Shown: positions 1 to 10,215 of the stretch, one piece after another
Layout of the letters: each line of letters starts with the position of its first letter
Numbering within the stretch: position 1 is the first letter of the stretch
NCBI GenBank assembly: GCA_973895155.1
Contig: OZ316894.1
Span: 10,354,001-10,418,000, forward strand
Length of the DNA stretch: 64,000 nt
Source: Marsupella aquatica
Lineage: Eukaryota > Marchantiophyta
Direction of reading: 5' to 3'
Position numbers and translations under genes: made by a program
Notes under the pieces: model-generated
What the model saw: the letters and a program-made list of their open reading frames with translations, nothing else
Told to the model about the DNA's origin: nothing
Database searches by the model: none

Positions 1-107
1 TAAAGGTATTTTTCTGTCAATTCTTTTTAATATGTTTAGGTAGGGATTATCAATGATGGTTTTGGTGAAGTTTTTACTAATCGCCTTCCAATTGCTATAC
101 TTGTCAG

Positions 108-1269
108 ATGTCTTCATCCTCTACAACTTCCACCACATCAGATTCCTCTTCCAATGAAGAAAGTCATCCTCCTCCTCAACCTGAACCAACCGTACGTTGA
201 CCTAGTGGTCCACCACGCCAACTTTGTGGTTGTAAAAAATGTGTGGGGATGGTTGTCCAAAAGTCATATGTATGTGCGGAGCACATTGCTCGATATGGCC
301 AACATCGAGGTCTTACACCGGGAGCTTCTTCATCCCGTATGGTGAGTTGTAAACTTACTGTGATTTCCATTTTATTTTGTAAATCTTGCTAGGTAGCATA
401 AAATAAAATTTGGGAGGTTCATCACACTCACTTGGTTCCATTTCTTCCTATAGGTATCCAGTAGGCCTACACCCACTACACCAACACCCTATGTTCCCTC
501 ACAAGGAGTTCTAGATGCTATAGGCTCGGCACTTTCACAAGCTTTTCGTTTAGTGGCAGCAGGGCAAGGTAGTGTTGGGACAATTAAGGGTGACGGTATT
601 GTTACAAGAGGGAAAAAAAAGTCAAAAAGACAGCCTAGAGGGGAAGTGGATCAGTACACTTGTAGGGTTGATGGTAGATGGGGCCCTTGTACCTTCACAG
701 GGAAGTGTGTTCCTATCATAAAGGATTGGAATCCGGAGTGCCTTGGTTTGCCATGTGATATAACCTATGGTGAGGAGATAGAAGTTTGGGGAAGACGTTG
801 GGTTGTCAAGAGTTTGACCCTAGGGGAGAGGCATGGGTATGGGATTTTCTCTTGTCAGGACATTATTGTGGATGATATGGGTGGAAAAGGGCGCTCTTCA
901 GATGGACCAACGTTGTTCCCGTAGGGTGGACCCATTTACAAGAGGAGACATTGGAACATGATCCTTGTTCAACACCCTGAGTGGAAGACTTATGCATTGG
1001 ACATGGATACTTTTGATGGTTGCACCAGAAAGTATTGTGACCAGCGTATAATTGATGGTGATCCCATCCGTAGTGAGAATATTGCCGGTTTCATCAACAG
1101 TACTGTGGGGACCCGGCCTAAGCGTAGGAAAAACTGTGAATGGGTTTTTGTTGATGGTCCCCCTCCAGCCCCTTATGGGCAGAGATATCATCATGACCAT
1201 TGTCTAGTTGTAGCTAATAGGACCATTCTGGTTGGAGAGGAGTTGTTTACACATTATGAATGGGATTAG
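108..1269 (+). pseudogene. CACTA-borne gene: Cys-rich N-terminus plus SET-like domain, two in-frame stops
   Basis: I read two exons, 108-341 (from an ATG after a Ser/Thr-rich lead) and 454-1269, joined in phase 0 across a GT-AG intron (GTGAGT donor at 342, TAG acceptor at 451-453). Exon 1 has a small Cys/His patch, CGCKKC then C..HI..YG.HRG. Exon 2 resembles a SET methyltransferase fold: HGYGIFSCQDI (like G.GVFA..I), ENIAGFINSTVG (where canonical SET has RFINHSC) and, near the end, GEELFTHYEW (like GEELTYDY). The canonical NHS motif reads NST, so activity is doubtful. TGA at 198-200 and TAG at 922-924 interrupt the frame. The gene lies directly upstream of the TNP2 gene in the same element, which suggests a passenger gene rather than a host gene. 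The SET assignment is by motif pattern only. Confidence 0.5.
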
Positions 1270-1419
1270 GATTACTTTAGGGACATGTATTATACGTTCA
1301 TCGTATGTGAACGTATGTTTTGTAATGACATGTTCTTTTTATATTGTTAATAATATGTTTTGAGCACTACTATATTTGGCGTTAATTTCATTGTGAATAC
1401 TTTATTGTATTTTCTATAG

Positions 1420-4400
1420 AATGTGCGGCCTAGTCAAGATATGTTACCAAGGAGGTTGAGAGCTACATATCAAGAAATGGGCTTGCCACAAGACGGGGAA
1501 ACATCATCAGCAGATTCCTCATCAAGTGACAATGATAATGACAGTCCAGATGAAGGGGCACCTCGGACAGATTATGAGGTCATGCAAGACCAAGAGTCAG
1601 CCATGGATGACTTCATGACAGATTGGTTTGGTGTAGACATTGGTGGTGAAGGAGGTGTCCCACCCAATGAAGGAGACCCTCCACCAAATGTTGCACATGA
1701 TCCAAGGCCTCAACGTACACCTGAAGGACAAAAACAATGGGAAGAAGCTGAGGCACATGCTAGAACACCTATTTATGGGGGTGCTCGTTTGAATAGACTA
1801 TCTGCCATCTTGGCATTGATGAATCTTTAGGCAAAACACAAGGCAAGCAATGCGCTACTATTGGATTTGTTTGCAATTTGCCATGATCTCTTGTTACCTA
1901 GTGAAAATGTGTTGTCAGGAACTTGGAAGGAGGCAAAGAGGGTTCTATCATCCATTGGCATGGAATACCATATCATTCATGCTTGTGTGAATGATTGCAT
2001 TCTCTATCATGAGACCAATGCCAGCGCAACTGAGTGTCCAATTTGTCAAGAGCCTCGATATGAAACCAACATGTTGACCTCAAAGGTGCCTAGAAAAGAT
2101 GTTCGTTGGTTTCCTATTATTCCTCGATTGTTGCACATGTACCGATGTTCTGACTTGGCAGAATTGATGGTATGGCATAAGACACATCGATCAGAGGCCG
2201 GTGTCATGCGGTTGCCAGTTGATTCCCCTGCTCACAAGCATGTGGAGTCACAATGGCCAGAATTTGCACGTGACCCTCGTCATGTGAGGTTGGGGTTGGC
2301 ATCAGATGGGGTAAGCCCACACTCCCTTGGAGGGAAAGGGCGCCCTACTTCGGTTTGGCCGGTGGTTGTTATGAATTACAACCTTCCCCCATGGTTGTCC
2401 ATGAAAAAGGGATTCTTATTGCTATCATTGATTATCCCAGGTCCATCTAAGGTAAAAAACATGGACACCTACTTGGCGCTCTTGGTTGGGGAACTCCATA
2501 AATTATGGGGGGGTGTATGGGCATATGATGGTCGGACAACTACAGGAGGGTTACCACGTGTCTTCCAATTGAAGGGAATCATTATGTGGACCATGCATGA
2601 CTATCCAGGTGAGTGGTATGGATTTGTATTTTTTTCATGTATTGGAGATCAAGTTTGTTTGGAAGGAAGTCCCTCTTTAATTCTATGTACATGAACTTTT
2701 CAATTCCTTTGACTCTAATTGAGAATGTTATTTTGTGAGCAGGGTTTGGGTTTGTTTCTGGGTTCCAAACTCAAGGGTACAAGGCATGCTCCACTTGTGG
2801 TCCAAGCCTTCACGATATGGCCAAGTACTCAAAATGGCTGCACAAGATAATCTACCTTGGTCATACCAAGTTTCTTCCACTTGGGCATCACATGAGGTCT
2901 GACCCCCTTTTGTTTTCAAACTTTGACATGATCAATGGTGATGAGCGTGAGATACCTGACCGCACAACATTTTCGTATTGGAAGTCCATAGTTGATAGGG
3001 TGGCAGACCCTGAAGATGCCATGGGATTTGATGGTAGTGGATTGACAAGGTGGGGTATACTGGCCACTTTGCCCTATTGGCCTGAGTTGAAGATTCATCA
3101 CTTGTTAGACCCCATGCATATAGAGGGAAATGTTGGGAAGGCTTTGATCAAGCACTTTTATGGGGAAAAGAACATTAATTTTAGGGAGGCATGCCAGGAT
3201 CTAGAACGACATCCAGATGTATGGATAACAGTTGATGAATCCACAGGGATGGAACATCGTCCTTCAGCTCCATGGGTTTTGAGTGTTGGTGAAAGAAGAG
3301 AGTTTCGACAACGCATAGGGCAGATGCGGTTTCCTACAGGCTATGGTGCCAATCTACGTAAGGCTTTTGGGATGGAGGATAGTCATAAATGGCCAATGTA
3401 TCTCAAGACACATGACTATCATCGTTTACTACAACATATACTTCCTGTGGCAATCATAGGTTTGGGGAGTGAAGAAGTGCAAGATGCCCTTTGGTCACTG
3501 GGCACTTTGTTGAGATGGATATGCTCAAAGGAAATATATGAAGAAGAGATACCACGGATGGAGGTATTGGCAGCAGAGGTGGTATGCAAGTTGGAGAAGG
3601 CCCTCCCTCCTTCCTTCTTTGATTGTCAGGTGCATCTTCTCGTTCATCTTGTGAGGGAGGTTGCCATTGCCGGTCCGGTGCATTGTAGGTGGATGTATTG
3701 GCTGGAAAGGAATATGGCCGTGTTAAAGGCTTATGTACGGAACCGTGCACGAGTGGAGGGGAGCATGGCAACTGGATACTTGGCATCTGAGAGTATGTTT
3801 TATTGTAGTAACATCTTAGCTACCATTGATCCTAGTTTTCCACGCATTTGGATGGAAGAGAGGGAAGTGGAGGAGGACCGTTTAACAGGTGCAAAAAAAA
3901 CACGCTTACTAACCGCAGTGGAGTTGACACAGGTTAGTACTTTCATGTTGAGTAACAGCAATGTGATGGAAGATTGGAGAGAGTTTTATGAGGATGCAAA
4001 GAGGGAGAGTCGTCGCCCAAGGATCTTTCCAAAGTTCCTTGAGTATATGAAGGAGAAAGTACTTCAGTTGGATGCTATGGTGGCCCAAGGTGAGAATGTA
4101 TCACATTTTCCAGATATGACTCCTGAGGTTCGAACAATTGTTCATGGTCCTTTAAGACTTGTTCAAACCAGAACAGCAATGTGGACACAAGGGAGGCATT
4201 TCAGGATTTCTGACCTTGATGAGAAGAGGGGAAGAACTTTTGATTGTGGAGTTCAAGGGCAGTTCATGCAAGATTCACAAAGTAGCCGTCATGACACTAA
4301 TGTGATCAGAGATGTGGTGCCTCACTATGGGAAGATTGAGGAGATCTTGATCATATCCTATGATGCCGATTCCAAATTTGAAGAGTATGTCTTCAAGTGT

Positions 4401-4688
4401 AAGTGGTTCAAAATTCACCTGGTTGGTGATAATCGCACGGTACTTCTTGATGAGTGTGGGTTTACTCGACTGAAGACATCAGCAACTAGCTTTCAACCAT
4501 CTCATTGGCAAACATCTGAACCATTTACATTCCCAAGTCACCTTGAGCAGTGTTTCTATATTCCGTACCCACCAGACCTAGAGTGGTCAGTTGTTATACC
4601 GTATGTGCCACGGTCCCGTTCCATTATCTCGGAAAAACCTGACGTTATTATTATGTCAAATGGAGGCGAGGATGAGGACCAGGTTTGA
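1420..4688 (+). pseudogene. TNP2-type CACTA transposase (Transposase_21, DUF4218, DUF4216)
   Basis: Two exons, 1420-2608 and 2743-4688, joined in frame by a GT-AG intron (2609-2742). The first in-frame ATG is at 1441. After an acidic linker come the TNP2 landmarks: ACVNDCILYH, CPICQEPRYE, WFPIIPRLLHMYR, DSPAHKHVES, the acidic LGLASDGVSPHS, NLPPW..MK and LIIPGPSKVKN. Exon 2 continues with FVSGFQTQGYKACSTCG, then DUF4218 (AIIGLGSEEVQDALWSLG to ESMFYCSNIL) and a DUF4216-like C-terminus (YDADSKFEEYVFKCKWF). This family is the catalytic transposase of En/Spm elements. A TAG at 1828-1830 interrupts the frame in LALMNL*AKHKASN, but similarity continues on both sides, so this is a single-stop pseudogene unless the stop is bypassed. 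Everything else is open. Confidence 0.88.
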
Positions 4689-5069
4689 TGCACTAGTAGT
4701 AAAACTTGTTGTGGGCCCAGAATTTGACCCTAAACTAACTATCATGGTTTTATTTATATTAACATATTACTTTTCTTCTTTTGTTTTACAAACACTTAAT
4801 TGGACTTTGAAATTTCATCTCACTATTATATATGCAACCTTAGCCGTTTCCAAAGCTATCCTCATGCATGCCACCTTTTTGAAAACCCTAGCTGTAACCT
4901 AAACACATGCATTCTCCATCTTGTAAAGAAACTCTCTCAAACATTTCCATTCTACAAAATTTTCAAACAACTCTCTTTGCAAAACATTTTCAAGCTTGTC
5001 AAGAAGCAACTTCTGAACACTTTGTGAATAACACACCATCGGTAATTGTGATGCCAATGTGTTCTCAAC

Positions 5070-5443
5070 TTTGCGAATCAACTGGATTCGGTAACTTGCG
5101 ACTATTTATGCTTCACAATATTGTGCGAAGCTAATAGGTTCACAATATATATTTGAGTACATTATTATCGCTAAATTATGAAACAAAAGAGATCCAAATG
5201 CAGTCGCGATGGTCGCGGATCCACAAATACTTTGTGAGACGAATAGTATCTGAAAGAGTTGCGAATTCAATCCGATCTCAAACAAATTGCGAGGTATTTA
5301 GCTTCGCAACACCATGTTGCGAACCTGTGAGCATGGTTTATTGTGATGCGTGTTTGATTACAAAATATCTGAAGTCGATGACATCGCAAGACCATCCCGG
5401 CGTAAAAAAAAAGCTTCGCAAAAGGGGCCAATATGTAGTAGTG
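5070..5443. repeat. CACTA subterminal repeats, TTGCGAA/TTCGCAA
   Basis: At least ten copies of a GCGAA/TTCGC core in both orientations lie in about 370 bp before the CACTA terminus, for example near 5073, 5258, 5286, 5303, 5315, 5381 and 5414. In En/Spm elements such arrays bind the DNA-binding transposon protein. Confidence 0.75.
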
Positions 5444-5446
5444 GGT

Positions 5447-6728
5447 GTGGCTAACCAGGTTGTGTGCTTGTAACGTGGATTCCTTGAAGCGTTGGACTTG
5501 ACATATATGTGTGATCGCGTCGGACAAGATTGTTGTTGGATTAGCACCCGCCAATCATTGTTTGATTTGCAGCATTGAAGATTATTGTGGGTTTTGGGCA
5601 TGTGTGGACATTGGATGACATGCTGATCCTGGTTGAGAATAAGTCTGATGTTGCCCATTTGAAAGCAACCACGCTACCAGTAGACAGTTGGTAAGTAGAG
5701 AAATAAGATCGCGTTAGACAAACATACGTGATAAGAGGAACCCAATCCAACATCCATTTATTGTCATACATTTTGGGTGAAAAAATCAAAACCAGAAAAA
5801 ATCAAAATCATACATCTTGGGCGTCACGACATCTTTTCTCTTGACGACATCTTGGGTGTCACGACATTTTTTTCTTCACATCTTTTGTGCAACGCACGGG
5901 TATTGAGCTTGTTTCTAATGAAACCTAAGTTACGGTGAGCCTTGAATAGTACCTTGAGGCATTTGCAATAAATTATAGATAGTTTAGTTTAATTAACTAA
6001 GCAAGGACTATTTGAAATAGGGCTAACAAGTGGGAAGTAGTGGATAAATAATTATAATTTCAACTAAGATGTTTTAATTAATTATTTAGTAACCATGTAA
6101 GATGTAAGGTGGTCATTTGAATAGTGCACAACTCTAATTTAAGATGTCTCGGTTAGAATATGATTGTACCTTCTAAGTAGAAAGGATTGGGGAACCTTAT
6201 ATGACGTTACTTTATGTCATTCATCACAATCATGGGATCATTTCCAAATTTAAAAGTAATTAAATATTATTATTAATAGTAAGTAATACTAGTAAAATTA
6301 CTAGACAGTCTGCGCTTTAGTTGTATTAGTTTTAGATAGATGTATATTTTTCCATCATAATATTTTTTTTAGATGTAATGTTGAGTCATCTTAAAATTGT
6401 TATATTGATAATTTATTAAATTCATTGCCTATAGGATGTGGCACATATTATGGATAATTGGTTTTTTCACTTATCTTATTATAAAAGCCCCAACTCAAGT
6501 CTACTTTTAAGAACCTAGGTCTAGAGTAAAGCCTCTAGACCATAACTCTATGGCCATAGCATGGGAAAAATTCATGACATGACTATGATATATGTGAACT
6601 GGTGCATGCAAGTTTTTTTGATAATTTCTAAGTATTTAGATTCAAAAAATATGGGCACTATGGCCCCCACCACAACATATGTGCATGGAAGATGGAAATG
6701 GTCACTGATGTGCACATAAAGGAGAATA
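5447..6728. other. Spacer with no recognisable gene
   Basis: AT-rich sequence with short ORFs only. A short duplicated phrase around CATCTTGGG and GTCACGACAT occurs at 5813-5870. I see no terminal repeats or protein similarity here. Confidence 0.5.
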
Positions 6729-7009
6729 GTATATTATACATGACTATTAAATTGATAAGTTTTTTGAATCATTCATTAACCTTCAAAAAATATAAATAGA
6801 TGATATATTTTGATAATACTTTTATTATCCTCTCGCTATTCACGTTCAAAGAACGGGTAGTCGGGAATGGTATATTATATAAGACTATTAAAATGATGAG
6901 TTTTTTTATCATTTCATTAACCTTCAAAGAATATGAATAGAGAATATATTTTGATAATACTTTTATTATCCTCTCCGCTATTCACGTTCAAAGAACGGGT
7001 AGTCGGGGC
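6729..7009. repeat. Tandem duplication of about 140 bp
   Basis: Two head-to-tail copies, 6729-6869 and 6870-7009. Both start with GTATATTATA, share GATAATACTTTTATTATCCT, and end with ATTCACGTTCAAAGAACGGG followed by TAGTCGGG. They differ by scattered substitutions and small indels. Confidence 0.85.
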
Positions 7010-7794
7010 TAGTTAATATTAATTATTCAATGTTTTGATAACTTATCTTAATATCATCGCTTTCATGAAAACAATCCGCCAAGGAGAAGAGCGCATGCGG
7101 AAGAGGCCACCAAAACTGAAATTAGAAAAAGAATTTCAAATTTCAAATTTCCCCCCAAAACCTTTTTCGGGTTGAGAAGGTACGAGCACGTTGTTTCAAG
7201 TTTTGGTAAGAGTTTGGTCGTCTCTCGTAACTTTTGTTTCATTCTTGTTTTGAGATTTCTGTGATTGCTGCGAGGCGGAGGAGTAGTTGCTTTTGTGGAT
7301 TCTCCTGGCGTGTAGGAGCTTGTTTCAGCCGGGGCCGAGTGGACCATCTTTTGGACTCAGCGCTTCTTGAATTGTAGTGACAGACATTAGCCTCTTGATC
7401 GGTGACCGTTGCACAACTGAAGAGATTTTGGGCGCAGATTAGCAGGTGATTCCCTCTCTCCATTTTATCATGTGAATTTAGAGCAACAAAGTGTCTCAAG
7501 AATTGAATGTCTCATTTAAACCTCGTCTCTTCACACTTTGAGTCTTCTCTTCTATTGATCTGCTGAGTATGGATGGAATTTTCAGTCGACAGTTTTATCG
7601 GATAGAATTAGAGTCCACTCCTTCACTCTCCGGTGTTTTAGGAGATGATTTAAGAAGTTTTGAGAAACAACACACTATTCCTTTGATTTAGTAATCCTGC
7701 ATGTCTCTCAAGCCTTCGGAGATAGAGAGATAAGGACGAGAACATTGTTATTCTGAGAATAATATCCTTGATGAATGTTTGAAGCTGTTTCGTC
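7010..7794. other. Leader-like sequence before the palindrome array, no ORF of note
   Basis: This stretch separates the tandem duplication from the palindrome array. It contains no ORF that resembles a known protein. It could be promoter and untranslated leader of the DUF7869 gene that starts at 8676; I see no clear TATA box close by. Confidence 0.3.
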
Positions 7795-8475
7795 GACGGG
7801 ACACTGTTCCGCCACCCAATTGAGTCCATGATTTCAAATAGTGACTTGGCAGAATAATCCCCTTTGGCGAACAATTACATCTTCAACGGAACACTGTTTC
7901 GGGGGCTCAGTTAGTCGGGTAGCTGGTCTAGGTAGGGAGGGACGGAACACTATTCCGAGGGACATTGCTACTCAAGTGTTGACAAATCCGGGTAGAGGGT
8001 GTGGGTATGGAGCAACGGAACACTGTTCCGGGGGACTTTCAATTTGACAATTCAATGCCTCTTGTGTTGTCGGTTGGAGACTAACCCAAGTTCTTCCTTT
8101 TAGTGTAATTTTATTGCTAATTAGATTGTTTTAATATCGATAAGGCGACCAAAACTCGAGTGAGAATGATTCGAAGTTAACGGACAACTATCCCGAAGCT
8201 CCCGTGAGTAGTAGTTGTGAATATTAAGACACGCATGGAACCCATTTGGTTAGGATAGATAGGACCATTTTTGGAAGTTTCCTGCGACGGAACAGTGTTC
8301 CGGAGGACATTGTTAGCCCAGTACACACCGTTTTTTAATTCGTCTCGAGCCACAAATTAGATACCCTAACTTGGGGTATAAAAATTTGTATCCTGAATAG
8401 TGTCAAGTGGTGTTCGGATAGGGATAGTAAATTAGCCACCGGTCGGAAGATGGGACCCACGGGATAGTGTTTCGT
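7795..8475. repeat. Spaced palindromes with core CGGAACACTGTTCCG
   Basis: Near-perfect palindromes occur at about 7795, 7884, 7941, 8013 and 8284, with a degenerate sixth near 8459. The 8013 copy reads CGGAACACTGTTCCG and the 8284 copy CGGAACAGTGTTCCG. The first four are spaced about 57-90 bp apart and each is followed by a G-rich tail. They lie on the 5' side of the DUF7869 gene, suggesting sites for a dimeric DNA-binding protein. Confidence 0.75.
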
Positions 8476-8675
8476 AGGTAGTCATTTATTTTTAGGAAGA
8501 TATCCCCATTTAGTGTTCGGATATTTTTGAAGAGACAATATTAGATTTCTGAGAGATGAAATGTTGGAATTTCAAAGGGGGAGACTTTGTTCAATGTAAA
8601 TTGTTTGAGTGGCTTTAGATAGGGAACCCATTTTATGAATGTCATGAGCTATATTGTCTAATCTCTTTATGGTTT

Positions 8676-9464
8676 TTGGATCAGTTACAAATGGTGACGT
8701 CCAAGAATTGGATTCGACTTGGGAAAGAAGTTGGAGTATGCAATGGACCTACTTTGGTTGCGAAGGGGGTGATTATGAATATTGATCCGATGTTTAAGAC
8801 CCAAGATGGATCTTTAGGTTCGGCTCGAGTGTTGGTAAGGGTTCAGAAAGTTGTCAGTCTGGTTGAAGCAAACACTCTCAAATTTGAAGATGGGTCCATC
8901 ATGGCTTGGAGGCGGTCGGATCTTCTTCCCCCGGCTCCAGATGAGATTTTGATTCCAAACATTATGCAACACCGCCATCAGAGTGAGGAGACAGATGACA
9001 TTCAGGAAATCCAACTCAGGATAAGGAAATTATCATAAAGAGAGGAGATTGGCGAGAAATGACTGTCAAAGTCATTGATGAGGGTAATGTCAATTTCTCA
9101 ATTGCGATGGTGAGTACCACCAATCCGGCTGTCGTGTTGCAGGGGACACTACTCGGGGAGACACATGTAGGCATACTCATTACAGAATTTGTTGATGGTG
9201 CTAGAAGGGACCATTTGAAATACAAGGATTGCCTTGTTCCTTGGCCGATCGCAAGGTTAATTGCACCAGGAGGGAGAAGTTTACTTTATCACCTTCAGAA
9301 TCAAGGATCTGAACAACATGATGTCTCCAGTGGGAAGAGGTCGTATGTTCATAAAGTGAGATCTCAAAAAAAAACCCGAAGGGATGTTTCAAGGAAAGAA
9401 AGAGCATTGTCACCTGAAGATATCTTACTGATCAGTACATACAACTATTGTCGGCAAAAATGCT
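8676..9464 (+). pseudogene. DUF7869-type gene, 5' part (interrupted by CACTA insertion)
   Basis: Coding sequence runs from 8676 to the insertion point at 9464. The first segment (8676-9038) contains VGVCNGPTLVAKGVIMNID and FEDGSIMAWRRSDLLPP. A frame change near 9020-9050 moves to a second segment starting around VIDEGNVNFSIAMVSTTNP. Just before the insertion is a Ser-Pro start and a Cys-rich motif, LSPEDILLISTYNYCRQKC. After the 12-kb insertion and one target duplication the frame resumes as QYFDRDLALQIREKYF, which confirms the disruption. DUF7869 proteins are uncharacterised and common in seed-free plants and some invertebrates; I infer they are TE-derived. The frameshift and the insertion make this copy non-functional. 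Confidence 0.65.
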
Positions 9465-9599
9465 CACTAGTAGAAAACATGGTTGTTTATGACTGCAACA
9501 ATGACAACCCAACTGGTCTTTTCATCAAAATAATGACGCATTTGATTCCGTCTTTCCAGACACGTTGCATTGGACAAATGCGTCATGGTCATATCGGAC

Positions 9600-10215
9600 A
9601 AATGACCTAAAAGTCTCATGGTCATTTGTTATTGTCCAAAATGACTCTAATATTTTTGGGTCATAAATGACTAACGGTCCAAAATGACGTAAAAAATTGT
9701 CATCGACGGTCTTGTGCCGTTCATTGTTGACGGTCACCGTCACCAATAACAGAATGCCACGTGTCCATCGACTAAACAAATAATATGTCATTTCAGACAA
9801 GTCCAAAATGACCCATATTTTGAGCGAATGAAATACAGACACATGGCATCTCTAGTGATCAACATGTGGCAATAATTTCTTGTCATTACAGACATGTCTA
9901 AAATGACTAAAGATGTGATGAATCATTAGCCGCCATGTGGATCATTCTCTCATAGCACATTGGAGAAACTTTGTTGTCATTTCGGATATGTCCAAAGTGA
10001 CCCTAGTTTAAGCAAGTTAAGTGACGACACATTACATAAGTCAATCAGTCATTTTGGACAGTCATTACAAATGTCATATTGTCATGGCTAAAATGACTAC
10101 ATAAGGGGTCATTAAATATGTTATTTCACGGTGTCATTTTGGATGTCATAAGGCACCGTCATTTATAATGTCATTTTGAGTGTCATGGAGGGTGTCATTT
10201 TGACACTCATGTATT
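9600..10215. repeat. Left subterminal GTCATTTTGGAC-type repeats
   Basis: Dense copies of GTCATTTTGGA, TCCAAAATGAC and shorter GTCATT/AATGAC cores in both orientations cover the 600 bp inside the left terminus. They match the motif of the right side (20690-21530), as expected for paired CACTA subterminal binding sites. Confidence 0.85.

Larger units (their letters stand above)
1..5443 (+). mobile_element. CACTA (En/Spm) DNA transposon, right part; left end outside the window
   Basis: The right terminus is visible at 5429-5443: read on the minus strand it begins CACTACTACATATTGG, the 5'-CACTA signature of this superfamily. The next three bases (GGT, 5444-5446) would be the target duplication, but the left end is missing so this cannot be checked. 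Inside lie a SET-like gene (108-1269) and a TNP2-type transposase gene (1420-4688), both plus strand. About 370 bp before the terminus are dense in TTGCGAA/TTCGCAA, the expected subterminal transposase-binding repeats. Three in-frame stops suggest the copy is no longer autonomous. Confidence 0.85.

Noticed and set aside
154-345. ORF at the left edge, plus strand
   Set aside because: It lies in a different frame from the Cys/His-containing exon 108-341, which joins in phase to the next exon.
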